NCBI GenBank assembly: GCA_028023455.1
Contig: JAQFVV010012546.1
Coordinates: forward strand, 1,321,501 to 1,385,500
DNA: 64,000 bases
Direction of reading: 5' to 3'
Origin: Epiperipatus broadwayi
Lineage: Eukaryota > Onychophora > Udeonychophora > Euonychophora > Peripatidae
Below, piece after piece: positions 11,654 to 21,916 of the stretch. Position numbers and translations under genes: made by a program. Every line of letters starts with the position of its first letter. Position 1 is the stretch's first letter. The notes beneath the pieces are model-generated. The model had not been told where the DNA came from. It saw only the letters and a list, made by a program, of their open reading frames with translations, and did no database searches.

Positions 11654-11695
11654 TCCTTACTGATGAAGGCCACAAGCCAGAAAATAGTCTGGGGA
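11654..11695 (+). ncRNA. Hammerhead-like motif (family A, copy A3)
   Basis: Plus-strand copy in the opposite arm of the foldback: TCCTTA, CTGATGA, stem II GGC/GCC, GAAA, ATAGTC, TGGGGA. It has one change in stem III (C to A after GAAA), which breaks the second pair. Transcription through the whole element would place it opposite A1/A2 in duplex RNA. Confidence 0.5.
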
Positions 11696-11859
11696 TATTG
11701 GATGAGTAGGCACTAGATGGGAATTTTATGTACAAGCCTTCTGGCATCCATTGATTACTCTAGCTTGCTGTGTGTGGCAATACATATAGAAGAGTTTTGC
11801 CTGTTTTAACAAGTTATAAGCAAGAATAGGAAAATGGTGATCATGTGATACATTTGTAG

Positions 11860-12120
11860 GGATTAATAAAAAGGAATTAAAAGCAAATGCATGGGTAAGA
11901 AAATAAAAAAATATCATATTATTGAATGAATTAATGATGAAATGGAGATTGGCTGGACATCTTACTAAAAAAAATGACAGTTAAAGTCTTAAACTAAAGA
12001 TTTTAAAGGAGGATACACGTAAATTGGTTTGATGACAAAATGACTGTTTTTAAGATGGTGTGGAGAAAAATATATAATAGAATATGTAGGGATAAACTTA
12101 TAAGGATCTTAATTTCTATT
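11860..12120 (+). pseudogene. LINE C-terminal remnant, 3' part (RTE-like)
   Basis: The translation resumes after the foldback with LMMKWRLAGHLTKK (about 11930-11970), matching the (K)WxWAGHxAR motif of RTE-like LINE C-termini. A frameshift later comes NWFDDKMTVFKMVW (about 12020-12062), matching the RPxxRWxDD segment, and then a stop near 12132. Stops and frameshifts make it non-functional. Together with 10640-10809 it is one interrupted copy. Confidence 0.7.
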
Positions 12121-12509
12121 GATAATTGGTAATATATCAATATGCTGTTTACTTTTTAATGTCATTATTAATTTCATGATGAAATGGTAGCATCATATTG
12201 AATTGTAAACTAAAACTTTTTTTTACAACTTTGCTTGCCAAATATTTCCTAAAAAGGTCTTGAAAATTAATAGTAGCATTATATTTTTTCAATCACAGAA
12301 AAACAAATTCTAATGGAAAAATTGACTTTAAACATAAGTTTTTATTTATGTCAAGTTTCTTTGACTAATAAATTATTATCACAAAATAAAGACAAAACAT
12401 GGTATGATTTTCAACATAGGGGTATGAAGAACATATTAAACATGTAAAATTCTGTCCTTTTCAATAATCTTTAAATAAGATCTATAAGAAAAATATTAAT
12501 TATTTAAAC

Positions 12510-13384
12510 CAGGGATGCCCAACCCGTAGCTCGCGAGTCACATGTGGCTCGCGTAACTGTTTAATGTGGCTCGAATTGCACTCTTCAAAAAAATTGATAA
12601 AATATTTTATGTTCCTTGATGGCACATGCACACACTAAAAAATAAACATTTTTACAATACAAACAATAACGATATGCAGTGTCAGGTTTCACATTAAATA
12701 AAATATATTTTTCCTGTAATTGTAATTTATATGTATGTTACCAAATTTTTAATAAATAAAATGTATTTACATTTTTTTTTCTTTTTAACATATTACACCA
12801 TTTTTTTTTTTTTTTGCTGTACACGTTTGGTTTGGTGCTATATATATATATTGTGTTTAGTGCTCTTGTATATATTGTTGTTTTTATCGAGAAAGATCCT
12901 TGTAGACGTTTGGTTTGGTGCTGTATATATATTGTGTTTAGTGCTGGAAATAGTTTTTATCGAGATAGATCCATGTACACGTATATATTTTGCTGTATAT
13001 ATCGATGTTTAGTGCTGTAAACAGTTGTTTTTATCCGTGTACACGTATATATTTTGCTGTATATATATATATTGATGTTTAGTGCTGTAAATAGTTGTTT
13101 TTATCGAGATAGATTCGTGTACACATATATATTTTGCTGTATATATTGATGTTTTCATCGAGAAAGATCCGTGTACACGTTATTTTGGCCACATTAGAAA
13201 CGGCGGATTGATACCAATGTGAATAGGCCATCCCCCCCCCCACCTATCTCCCTACATTGCAGGTTTAGTACCCAAGTACCATGTTTATAAATGTAATATG
13301 AAAAATGTAATATATAATTGTGGCTCCCCAAATTTTTTTAAATTCTCAACTGGCTCGCGTCAAGTTAAAGGTTGGGCACCACTG
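12510..13384. mobile_element. Non-autonomous hAT element (875 bp) with 8-bp TSD
   Basis: Terminal inverted repeats CAGGGATGCCCAACC and GGTTGGGCACCACTG match at 13 of 15 positions and fit the hAT consensus start CAGxGxTGCCCAAC. The 8-bp direct repeat ATTTAAAC lies exactly outside both ends (12502-12509, 13385-13392), as expected for hAT. Subterminal GTGGCTCGCG-type motifs occur near both ends. There is no transposase; the centre is a degenerate tandem array. Frames of 93 and 68 codons inside come from that array. Confidence 0.95.
12820..13165. repeat. Internal minisatellite of the hAT element
   Basis: Imperfect units of about 60-80 bp carry GTGTACACGT, ATATTTTGCTGTATATAT, TTGATGTTTAGTGCTG and TTGTTTTTATCGAGA in the same order four to five times. 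Internal arrays of this kind are common in non-autonomous hAT elements. The GTGTACAC core is itself palindromic. Confidence 0.85.
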
Positions 13385-15074
13385 ATTTAAACAATTAAGC
13401 ATAGTACTTTTTTTTTTCAACTGGACTAAGACCAATGTCTTAAGATTCAATTTTTGATAGGTCATATTTTCAGAGAATAAAAAACTTTCAAATATGCCTA
13501 CTGGGTTTTTTAAAGACAATTAATAAAGCTAGACTCATAATTATTGATGATTTAGTTAAAGGATAAAGTAAAATGGAAAACATACTTTTTTTCATCTTTT
13601 AAAGATTTGATTTGTCTGTTGATTACTATTTACTTTTTTAATCAACATTTATGAAGAAGTTTAAAATTTGGCTTTGTAATTAAATGTGGCCATGATGTTT
13701 TTTGTCCAAATTATTGAGTGATAATGAATAGACGTTTAACAGATACTCTCAACTCGTTAAGAGTATTTAATATTAAATATCAAAATCTGATATTCCATAA
13801 ACATAGTTGAACAAATGTTTAAAATAAAAATTGATAACTATATTATGAAGAATCGTTATCACTAATAGCTACTTATAAATAAACACTGTCCAAGAAAAAT
13901 AAATAACAAATAAAAGGATGAGTTTTGTCATTAGATATAAATCAATTTATGAAAATAATATATATCTTCATCATTTCTTTCTGGAATTTTAGTTCACTTA
14001 CTAAACATCTTGCACTGATGAATGCCTTACAGAGAAGATAAAACAAAAGATCACATTTTAATTCTTACAGATGACTTTTGTCAACATACAAAAATGATCT
14101 AACATTATATTTTGGAACAATCTGTTAATTGCTATTTTTTTTTTTTTTAATTCTTCAGAATGACAGTTATTTTGTTTACTCTCTGAAGGGATCAGATGAA
14201 CATTTATGTATATCCAAACAGAAATTATTAAGTTTAAGATCATACAAAATTATGACAAAAAAACTGGTTTCCTTTGAGTTATCTAATTAGACTTAAGATA
14301 GATTAAAGCTGTTACTGTAACTTTTCTTCTCAGATTGAATATTACACAATGCCCGATTTTTTTTTTTTATTCTTAAAAAAAAAATATTTTTTTTTTTTCA
14401 AAAGTTACTATGTAAACCTTTATATAGACCAATAAAATTATTGTTAGAGATAAATGTTACTTCAAAACCAAATTTATGAAATATTTAATAACGTAAAAAA
14501 ATTTTAGTTAAAATTTTCCAATATTTTGTATTTCAATTTTCTTTTGCTTCTATTTCTATATGAAAATGTACTCTATTATTACTATAATGTTAAAATCATT
14601 TTTTAAAAATATTGTTTGTTTTGTTTTTCACTTGTTAAAATATATTTTTTAAATATTTTTATAAATAAATACATTAAAAGCATTTCTGAGAAGCAGATGC
14701 TATCATTTAATAAACGAATGTATGTGCAAGTTTTTATATTATCTGTACAGTCGACTGTGCACAATATTTGAATCAGAAAATCAATTATGAATTAAACCTA
14801 AAAACTCATACGATTTTAGTTAAGAAACAAAAATTGTAAAAATCAATACCCATAAAAATGGTATTATTGATTTATTCTTTTATAAGGATTTATAAGTATA
14901 AAATATTGATAAAAATTATAGATTTTACCAATGAATATTTAAATTTAATGCTATTATTTTGATTTAAGTATATATGTAATATCACATTGTCATTGTTATG
15001 GTACAATGTATTTACTCTCAAGAAGAAAGTAAAAAGACAGGCTAATTACAGTTTTATTATATTTATCAATTCAT

Positions 15075-15706
15075 TACTTGAGAACAAATCCTTTTGATGA
15101 AAAGTAACCTTTCTAAGCTGAAAAGTACAAAGAATAAGATCAACCTCTCCTCCCTGCCAACAAATTATTTTCTGGTGTGGAAAATAGGGTTTAGCAATAT
15201 CAACCCTCAATGCCAACTATGTGCCACAGCAGATGAGCCAATTAATCACCTGCTGTATTTCTGCCCTTTTTTCAAGCCGATCAGATCCTTTATTAACGAA
15301 AGCATGTCGCTTGACATTAGAGAAGTTTTAGTCATTCAAAAGGCTATAAACAGTGGCATATTTTCGAAAATCTGAATCACCATTATTCTAACCTTTGCAA
15401 TCTGGCTATCCAGATGCAAGTGTATATTTGGAAATGCTAATCACGGTGTCTGAAACATCTATATCAAATTACTCAAATGGCTCAGGAACAAAGATAGATT
15501 TTTTGGCTCTGGACTGTCTTTTTCATGAAACCTGGGCTAGAGTCACCCTCCCGGAAGAGTGAAGGAGGGCAATGATCCCAGTCTTGGACCACAGCAAGCT
15601 CCACAGAGTGAATGCCTTACAACAGTGTAAAAAGAATATAGCTATGTATAGATAAATATGTTCAGTTGTATGTAATAAATTTTAATTTATTTTAATAAAA
15701 AAAAAA
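15075..15706 (+). pseudogene. LINE 3' end: reverse-transcriptase zinc-finger region plus poly-A
   Basis: The frame at 15094-15375 contains LPTNYFLVWK, then CQLC, then EPINHLLYFCPFF. This C-x2-C..H-x3/4-C pattern is the zf-RVT domain found after the polymerase domain in many LINEs. After a stop at 15373 the frame continues with AIWLSRCKCIF and, with a frameshift, FHETWARVTLPEE. The copy is 5'-truncated (no polymerase domain is seen upstream) and ends in an AATAAA-like A-tail at about 15697-15706. It uses GC-richer codons than its flanks, so it is relatively young. Confidence 0.8.
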
Positions 15707-16123
15707 GTATGAAGATTATTATTTCAAACTGATTTAAAATGTGTGATTGAATCACCATAAAAAATGTTAAACAAGTGTGAGTTATAGAAATAGAATATAT
15801 TGAATACAGCTAAGATTAATAAGCAGGTTGTTAATGACAAGAATTAAAGATAAAGTAAGCTCTGGCATTTTATTATAACTGAACTGAAGTGCAACAGAAA
15901 AGTATACTTTCAGATTTAAAGTTTATCATTTCCTACTTTGACAGTAAAAGATCTATACAAATAAAGTTACAATAATATAAATTTGATACAATTTAATGTA
16001 TAATGAAATAATCTTTTTAATGAACAAGAAATCTGAACAGTATGATAATTAATGTTTTATAAACATCAAAAGCTAATATTAAAAAAAAGAAGTTGTACGA
16101 AAATTCTTAATATCATTCAAACA

Positions 16124-16377
16124 CCAAACATCACATGATCACCATCTCTTATACTAGCACATAATTGTTATTAAACAAGGCAAAACTCTCTCCATACAGT
16201 AGTGCCACCCTGTGCCAACCAGAGTAATCAATGGATGCCAGAAGGCTTGTGCATAAAATCCCTATCTAGTGAGTAGGCACTAGATAGGGATTTTATGCAC
16301 AAGCCTTCTGGCATCCATTGATTACTTTGGTTGGCACAGGGTGGCACTACTGAATGGAGAGAGTTTTGCCTTGTTTA
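16124..16377. mobile_element. Family A foldback, palindromic short form, 12-bp TSD
   Basis: Arms 16170-16271 and 16278-16379 are nearly perfect reverse complements of 102 bp around a 6-bp loop. An extra head of about 45 bp (CATCACATGATCACCATCTC) lies only on the left. ATCATTCAAACA occurs at 16112-16123 and 16378-16389 as a perfect 12-bp target duplication. The arms carry the CCATACAGTAGTGCCACCC-type end segment and stop before the hammerhead-like motif. Confidence 0.9.
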
Positions 16378-17124
16378 ATCATTCAAACAAATGATATTCA
16401 AAATTTTATTTACCAATGATTTCAACTTTCAAGTTATAAATGCACTTATTAGAGTATGTTTAGGGGAGGAGAGGGATGTATGAGATGAATAATACTTAGT
16501 TGAATTTAAAGAATGATTAATTAAATTCTATTCACAAAACTCTTTACTTATTTTAATGCTTAATAATGATTATACACTTAGATATTTCCAGAAAGATAAG
16601 TATACTCACCAAAAATTGAATTATTTTCTACATAAATGTTGCTGAAGAGAATAATTTATTGTCTTTAAAAATATGCTTGATTGCACATTGTGGATGATAG
16701 TTTATAATTTTGTTATTAAAAAAATATAAACCTAATTGAAAAACATGAAGGAAAAATCATATCACATTAGAATTTATAATCCAATGATAGCAGAATAGGC
16801 CTTAAAATTTCAATCTGTCATAATAAATTTGATAATTCATAAAACAAAGATAAAAAAAAAAACTAAAGAGTTAATGTGAAACCTGCCTTCAATAAGAGAA
16901 AATATGTTATAAAGAACTAACACAAAAATTTTACATTAATATTAAAAAGACAAACAAATGTTATTCTCATTCAACAAGCTAAATAGTATGTTTTTTATAA
17001 CAAAAAAAAAAAAAAAAAAACAGCAAAAAGTTAAGAGTTTCTAGTGTTAGCATGAAGGGGCAATAAAATAGTTACAACTAACAGTTTTTGAAATATTGAT
17101 TTTTTTCTACAGTACAGGCTTTTT

Positions 17125-17475
17125 CATACCTGCACTTCAATATGTAATATATATGGTTTGAACTCAGACTTTCACATGACCCTCAACCATCTGTGCTATC
17201 TCATACTGCTGATACTCTTGATATGTTGAAAAGATAAATAATCACCAATATACATATTTCATGCTAAACCAGCACTCATCAGTTGGTCCAGATTATCATT
17301 TTCACACATATATACAATCAAATCTCAGCTTATATTAAGATACACAATCTTCATACTTTAATGGACAGGCTTCAAACCACTCTACACCACAACACTTCAG
17401 CCATCCATTTCATTAAAAATCTTCTGATAGAATGCTCAAAACCCACCTTACCTTTTCATCCAACCCATGTAAATA
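17125..17475 (-). mobile_element. Family C hammerhead repeat, copy C4
   Basis: The copy is colinear with C1: CAGACTTTCACATGACCC, CTATCTCATACTGCTGATAC, AAAAGATAAATAATCACC, the ribozyme, AGACACAATCTTCAT-like sequence and GATAGAATGCTCAAA. Ends are approximate. It retains the best-paired hammerhead of the window. No protein coding. Confidence 0.7.
17244..17287 (-). ncRNA. Hammerhead ribozyme motif (family C, copy C4, best copy)
   Basis: Minus strand order: ACCAA, CTGATGA, GTGCTGGTTTAGCAT, GAAA, TATGTATA, TTGGT. Stem I is ACCAA/TTGGT (5 bp). Stem II is GTGCT with AGCAT (5 bp counting one G-U). Stem III is ATA/TAT around a TG loop. The cleavage triplet is AUA, placing the cut just before the 3' strand of stem I. 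Every invariant core base is present. This matches the compact type-I hammerheads with very short stem III known from Penelope-like elements. Only in vivo or in vitro activity is unproven. Confidence 0.8.
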
Positions 17476-18043
17476 ACAATTTTATATATAAAAAAAATAA
17501 TTATAAGAAAAGTGTTATCAAGCAATATCTATTTAAAACATAATAAACACCCTGTTAACTAAATATTTATATTACAGGGGTGGAAACACATGTAAGTCCA
17601 TGAGAACCACATGCCAGTATTTATATATTGTAAAGAGCCACACCATATTATATAAGTACAAAAAAATAAACAAATATAGTCAAATTTTATTTAACTTAAT
17701 TAATATGATGACATATTCTACACAAGTTTCAAGTGCTGCATAAAGTATATAAGAAAATATAATTAAAAGAAAGAAAATAATAATAATAATTAGCTCAAAA
17801 TTTTAATAATAAAAATAAAATATGATAATAAAAAGTCATAAATAAAAAATATTGCATTTAATGAAGATCTTTGGTGAAATCTTTGAAATTTGGCATATAA
17901 TTTGTTAAAGCTGTTTACACCAATTCTGTAAGATGCTGTTTGGTCAATTGTGAACAATATTTCTATTTCATGAACTTTATTGTAGAATACAATGGTTCAT
18001 AGTGATATGTTGTACCCAAAATTGAAATTAGAAAGCAAGCAGC

Positions 18044-18152
18044 GTTTTGTTTTCTCATGTGACATAGCATCAGCCGGGAAGTGAACCCACTATCCCAGGA
18101 CAACTGCTCATAAAGCAGCTGCCACTGACCTCTCAACTACCAATGCTTGACA
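18044..18152 (-). mobile_element. tRNA-derived SINE, subfamily 2, inside hAT transposase
   Basis: Minus-strand copy with AAGCATTGGTAGTTGAGAGG and the ending GATGCTATGTCACATGAG. The direct repeat CAAGCAGC (18036-18043 and 18153-18160) brackets it, and transposase coding sequence resumes on the far side. The insertion therefore post-dates the transposon. Confidence 0.92.
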
Positions 18153-19700
18153 CAAGCAGCATTCTTTAAGTATGGATTTTGCAATTCTGGTGTGGATTTT
18201 CAAAATTCAATTAGACAACTAGATTTTTGATGCATATGCAACACCTAATACCCTTTCATCTCTAATAACTGCAATTCCCCAGCCACTATTTCAACAAGTA
18301 TTATTTCAGAAATTGGAAATCCATCTTCAATAATATCACAAATAAATGGGTTCACAAAATATGCAAATGTTTTAAATTTTTTAAAATCTTCAACTATACA
18401 TTTAAAATCCACTTGCCATCTTTCCAATTTTTTTTTATATTTGCGTGATTTTTCTTCTTTGATATTACTTATATTTCCTTTTACTCATGGATAATAATGA
18501 AATATTCTGGACTTAAGATGGTGCACAAAAATCTGAAGTTTAGCATCAAAACCAAATACAACATACAACAAATCACTAATAATTTTTCCCTTTCCTTGTA
18601 AAACCAAATTAAGTGTCTTCAAATGTTCCACCATAACTGTAAGGAACATTAAGTCAGCCATGTTTCATTTTCTAATTCTGGGTTATATATTTTTTATAAA
18701 CTGTTATGATAGAATTTAGGAGTTTTACAAAATGGCTCAAAACATTCTAAATTGACAGCCATCTTACAACAAACCATAAGGAGAGATCACTAAGCAATTC
18801 GTGTTTCATCATTTAACTCTTCTAAAAACATTCACACATTTTTGTATTTTAAATGTTTCACTATGAGATAATGTTCATGGTGACTTATTCAGTGAAAAAG
18901 TACAAAATGTAGAATTTTAAGATCATCATTTAAAGGATCTAGATTTGCCCCCTATTATAGCAAAGATTCTATCATTTGCAACACTTATCAAGTTTATTAC
19001 AAGACAATTCAAATCTGCTTATTACCACATCAAGGACATTTTAAACATCAATAGTGTGCATTATTTCAGTACAATTTAATAGGTTGAATATTTCTTCTTT
19101 AACATTTATGATAGCTGATACAGAGCAGATAAAAATGGCCAATTATAGAACATTTTGAATGTCTGTAACATCAGCAAAAGCTAATAGTGAATGTTGGACA
19201 ATTTTTTTAAAATTACACTTCAAACTATGTTCAACATTTTTACTAATATCAATAATACAATGCTTAATTGTTTGGTGTGTAATAGGAACTTATGTGATCA
19301 ATTAATGCAGTTTGTATTCTCTGGATCACAATCTTTAATCATTTCTTTCAAGTTTTCTTTTAATAAATTTTCTTTCTCCATATGGATATCTGACATGAAC
19401 AATATTCCAAGTTATCAACAACCTAGCTTCATTCACTCTGTCATGTTTATGACTGAAAGAAGACAAGAGTCCTTGTTTTTTTTATTTAGATCTGATTGCA
19501 ATTATTTAAGTATCTCTGTTTGCAATTTTGAATTGTGTGACTATTGAGTTGAAAAGTGAGAATGCCATACTTCATAATGTCAACATAAATTACTTACTTT
19601 GCAGTTTGCAATTGTAGATTTGAAAATAAGATGAAATGACTTTCCATTATTGTCAATAAAAAATTTTTTTCTACTCATTTTTTCTGAAGGCTTCTATTTT

Positions 19701-19802
19701 TTTTTTCATGAGTCAAAGCATCGGCCAAGAAGCAAACCCACGAATCTAAGACAACTGCTTGAGGCAGCTGTGCTAACCACTTAGCCACCAATGCTTGACA
19801 AA
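19701..19802 (-). mobile_element. tRNA-derived SINE, subfamily 2, with 11-bp TSD
   Basis: A perfect target duplication GCTTCTATTTT (19690-19700, 19803-19813) flanks it. The body has AGCATTGGTGGCTAAGTGG and the ending GATGCTTTGACTCATG. It sits just upstream of the BED-finger start of the hAT transposase remnant. Confidence 0.93.
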
Positions 19803-21667
19803 GCTTCTATTTTCTTATTCATATTTTTGTTTTTTTGCTATTTTCTGAGGTTATGTTAACAAAAAAGTAAGTAAATTTATTTCCAAAGTTTGAAATTCAA
19901 ACAAAATACATAAATAAATAATAAAAATGGCTAAATATTAATTTAAAAAAAAAATTTAAATGGTGCAATAAATTGTCAAAGCAAATAAAATAAGAATAAA
20001 AATTATTTAGAATAATTAAAAGCAATTTTGGATTATATTGTGACTCGATATTTTCTTGATAATTCTTAAACGCCTGTTTTATTATTATTTACCACGAAAA
20101 TTAGAAACTACATAACCAAAATCAAGTAAATGCTTTCCAGTTTTATTTTCAAGATTTTTTTATATAATTGTTTAAAAAAACATGGCACTCTAAATACATT
20201 AATTACAAACAATTAAAATAATTTTCTTAACATGTACACGTCTTTAGAAAGCTTCGGCCGAAGCTGTAAAAAAATTACACATCATAAACAAGTTTAAATT
20301 GCTTAATAAAAATCTAATTTTTTGGAAAAAATATGGAATAAAACATTAGCTGATATGAATATTCACTGAACTATGCAACTGTAAAATTGCACAAATCATA
20401 AATATACATGTGATTACTTCATATGTAAATGCAGTCATTTTTATAAAATTCGGTAGATATCGTACAATTTGCCAATATATTTGAAAATAGTGTGTAGATA
20501 CATACATGATGTAATTTGTAATAAAATAACTAATAAAAAGGTTAGATACAAATTTCTACCATATTACACATTTTTGTGCCATTAAAAAAAGTTTTGAAAT
20601 AATAAAAATAAAATCGGATTTCAATGGGAGCAGCACATAACTCCACTGAGAGCGCATTTGCCCACATATAATTCTCATGTTGTAAATTTAAAAAAGAAGA
20701 TGCGAAATGAATATTAATAAAATATATTTTTTTGAAAAATTAAAAAAAATACAAAATATTGAGAATGTAAAAAGGCGTTATGTTTTTGATATATGGAATG
20801 TAAAAGTGCTGGAAGAAATTAAAACCTATGTAAATAGGACACATGGTAATTATTTAAAAAAAAATAGTACTCATAAAAACATTGGAGATTGAGATTCAAA
20901 TTTAATGGAATATAAAAAAACAAATCATCAAAATATATATGAGGTTCTAATTCAAATCACTACCTTAGTGTCATCCAATTCAGTAATAGAATAATGGAGA
21001 AGTAAGCTAAAGATCTATGAATTGCTGCTTAAGTCTGACATTCTGATGGAAACTTTTAAATGATCAGATATTAAGTTACATTTTAATTTAAATATCCGTA
21101 GAAAAAAGTATAATAATTGAATGATTACTAGTTTAGAATATCATATAAAATTTGAGTATCACAAGAGACAAGTTGAGTTTCAATTCCAGAACCATTCACT
21201 TATGAGTCCTTCTTCTACTACTTTGATAAACAATATAGGAAAATAAAAATAAAAATGATAAAGAATTGATACAAATATGAGCAAAAATGAACTGGCATAA
21301 AAAGTAAAAGAAATTTATTTGTACTGCCATTTTTGTTTTAAAATGAGAAATTTTAAACTTTTTTGAGTATAAAATTATTGTTCTAATTATTGTTTTCATT
21401 GCAGCAAAGAACATAAAATATAAGATGTCAGATGAATACACCACTTTCTAAAAATATCAAGATTACGTCTAACATTAGATAAGTGTTGCAAATGATGATA
21501 AATATCAGAAAGAGTTGTGTAACTTCATAATTGATTATAAAGACCTGCATCATTTAATGACTCTGGAGTTCCAGGTCCATGGATCATAGTTTCACTTACG
21601 TCTCTGTCAATGCTCGAACTTTTTATGAACCATAAAAGAATAAACTATTTGATTAATTATTTATTGA

Positions 21668-21668
21668 T

Positions 21669-21702
<34 letters not shown>

Positions 21703-21704
21703 TA
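21668..21704. repeat. (TA)n-(GA)n microsatellite
   Basis: An uninterrupted TA run passes directly into GAGAGAGA. No other feature is linked to it. Confidence 0.95.
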
Positions 21705-21817
21705 TTAGTTTTGCTAACAACACCAAAATAACAAAGTACTTAAGAATACAAGAGACCTGTATTTTTGTCATTAAGAGTTTGAAAAATCATTAGGAAACCA
21801 TAATAAAACAAAAACAA

Positions 21818-21916
21818 GTTAAGCATTGGTAGTCGAGAGTTCAGCATAGCTACCTTACAAGCAGTTCTCCTGGATTAGCAGGTTTGCTTTCCATCCGATG
21901 CTATGACACATGAAAA
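21818..21916 (+). mobile_element. tRNA-derived SINE, subfamily 2
   Basis: GTTAAGCATTGGTAGTCGAGAG begins the copy (shown in two parts across the box). It is followed by ACAAGCAGTTCTCCTGG and ends GATGCTATGACACATG plus A-rich tail. A possible AAAACAAA-type flanking duplication is too simple to be decisive. Confidence 0.88.

Larger units (their letters stand above)
10822..11846. mobile_element. Family A composite foldback element, 1025 bp, 12-bp target duplication
   Basis: The left half carries the family unit in one orientation and the right half (about 11400-11846) carries it reversed, giving arms of several hundred bases. GATACAATTGTA (10810-10821) and GATACATTTGTA (11847-11858) flank it as a 12-bp duplication with one mismatch, and LINE coding sequence resumes on both sides. 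The left half contains two tandem terminal segments, one with CTATACATATT and one with CTCCATACAGTAG after AAAACTC. The open frames on both strands (about 73 and 95 codons) are the same repeat read twice and look non-coding. Three hammerhead-like motifs lie inside. Confidence 0.85.
17575..19850 (-). pseudogene. Decayed autonomous hAT transposon, BED-finger transposase (ZBED5/GTF2IRD2-like)
   Basis: On the minus strand from about 19690: a BED-finger region (CKVSNL then HYEVWHSHFSTQ, about 19550-19650, with the first Cys pair replaced by His and Phe), LLKENLKEMIK, LLAFADVTDIQN (about 19150-19180, the ALDESTD catalytic region with changed residues), EEIFNLL, EHLKTLNLVLQGKGK (about 18590-18640), EDFKKFKTFAYFV (about 18335-18380), and the C-terminal dimerisation segment GTTYHYEPLYSTIKFMK (about 17975-18025). 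This order is that of hAT transposases of the ZBED5/GTF2IRD2 type. Many stops and shifts are present. The low-coordinate end has CAGGGGTGGAAACACATG at 17575, a hAT-like terminus with subterminal GAGCCAC; the other terminus was not found. A SINE at 18044-18152 splits the dimerisation domain. Confidence 0.85.

Noticed and set aside
10881-11747. Plus- and minus-strand frames sharing MPEGL(C/Y)IK..SSAYSS
   Set aside because: They are the same repeat arm read in both foldback halves; the match reflects the inverted repeat, not two proteins, and both lack any known domain.
12731-13020. Frames of 93 and 68 codons rich in aromatic residues
   Set aside because: They lie in the minisatellite inside a hAT element and exist in overlapping phases.
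19191-19547. 118-codon plus-strand frame
   Set aside because: Antisense to the hAT transposase remnant, whose minus-strand motifs explain the sequence.
20250-20265. AGCTTCGGCCGAAGCT palindrome as an operator or regulatory site
   Set aside because: A perfect 16-bp palindrome, but solitary and without context; chance or eroded repeat cannot be excluded.
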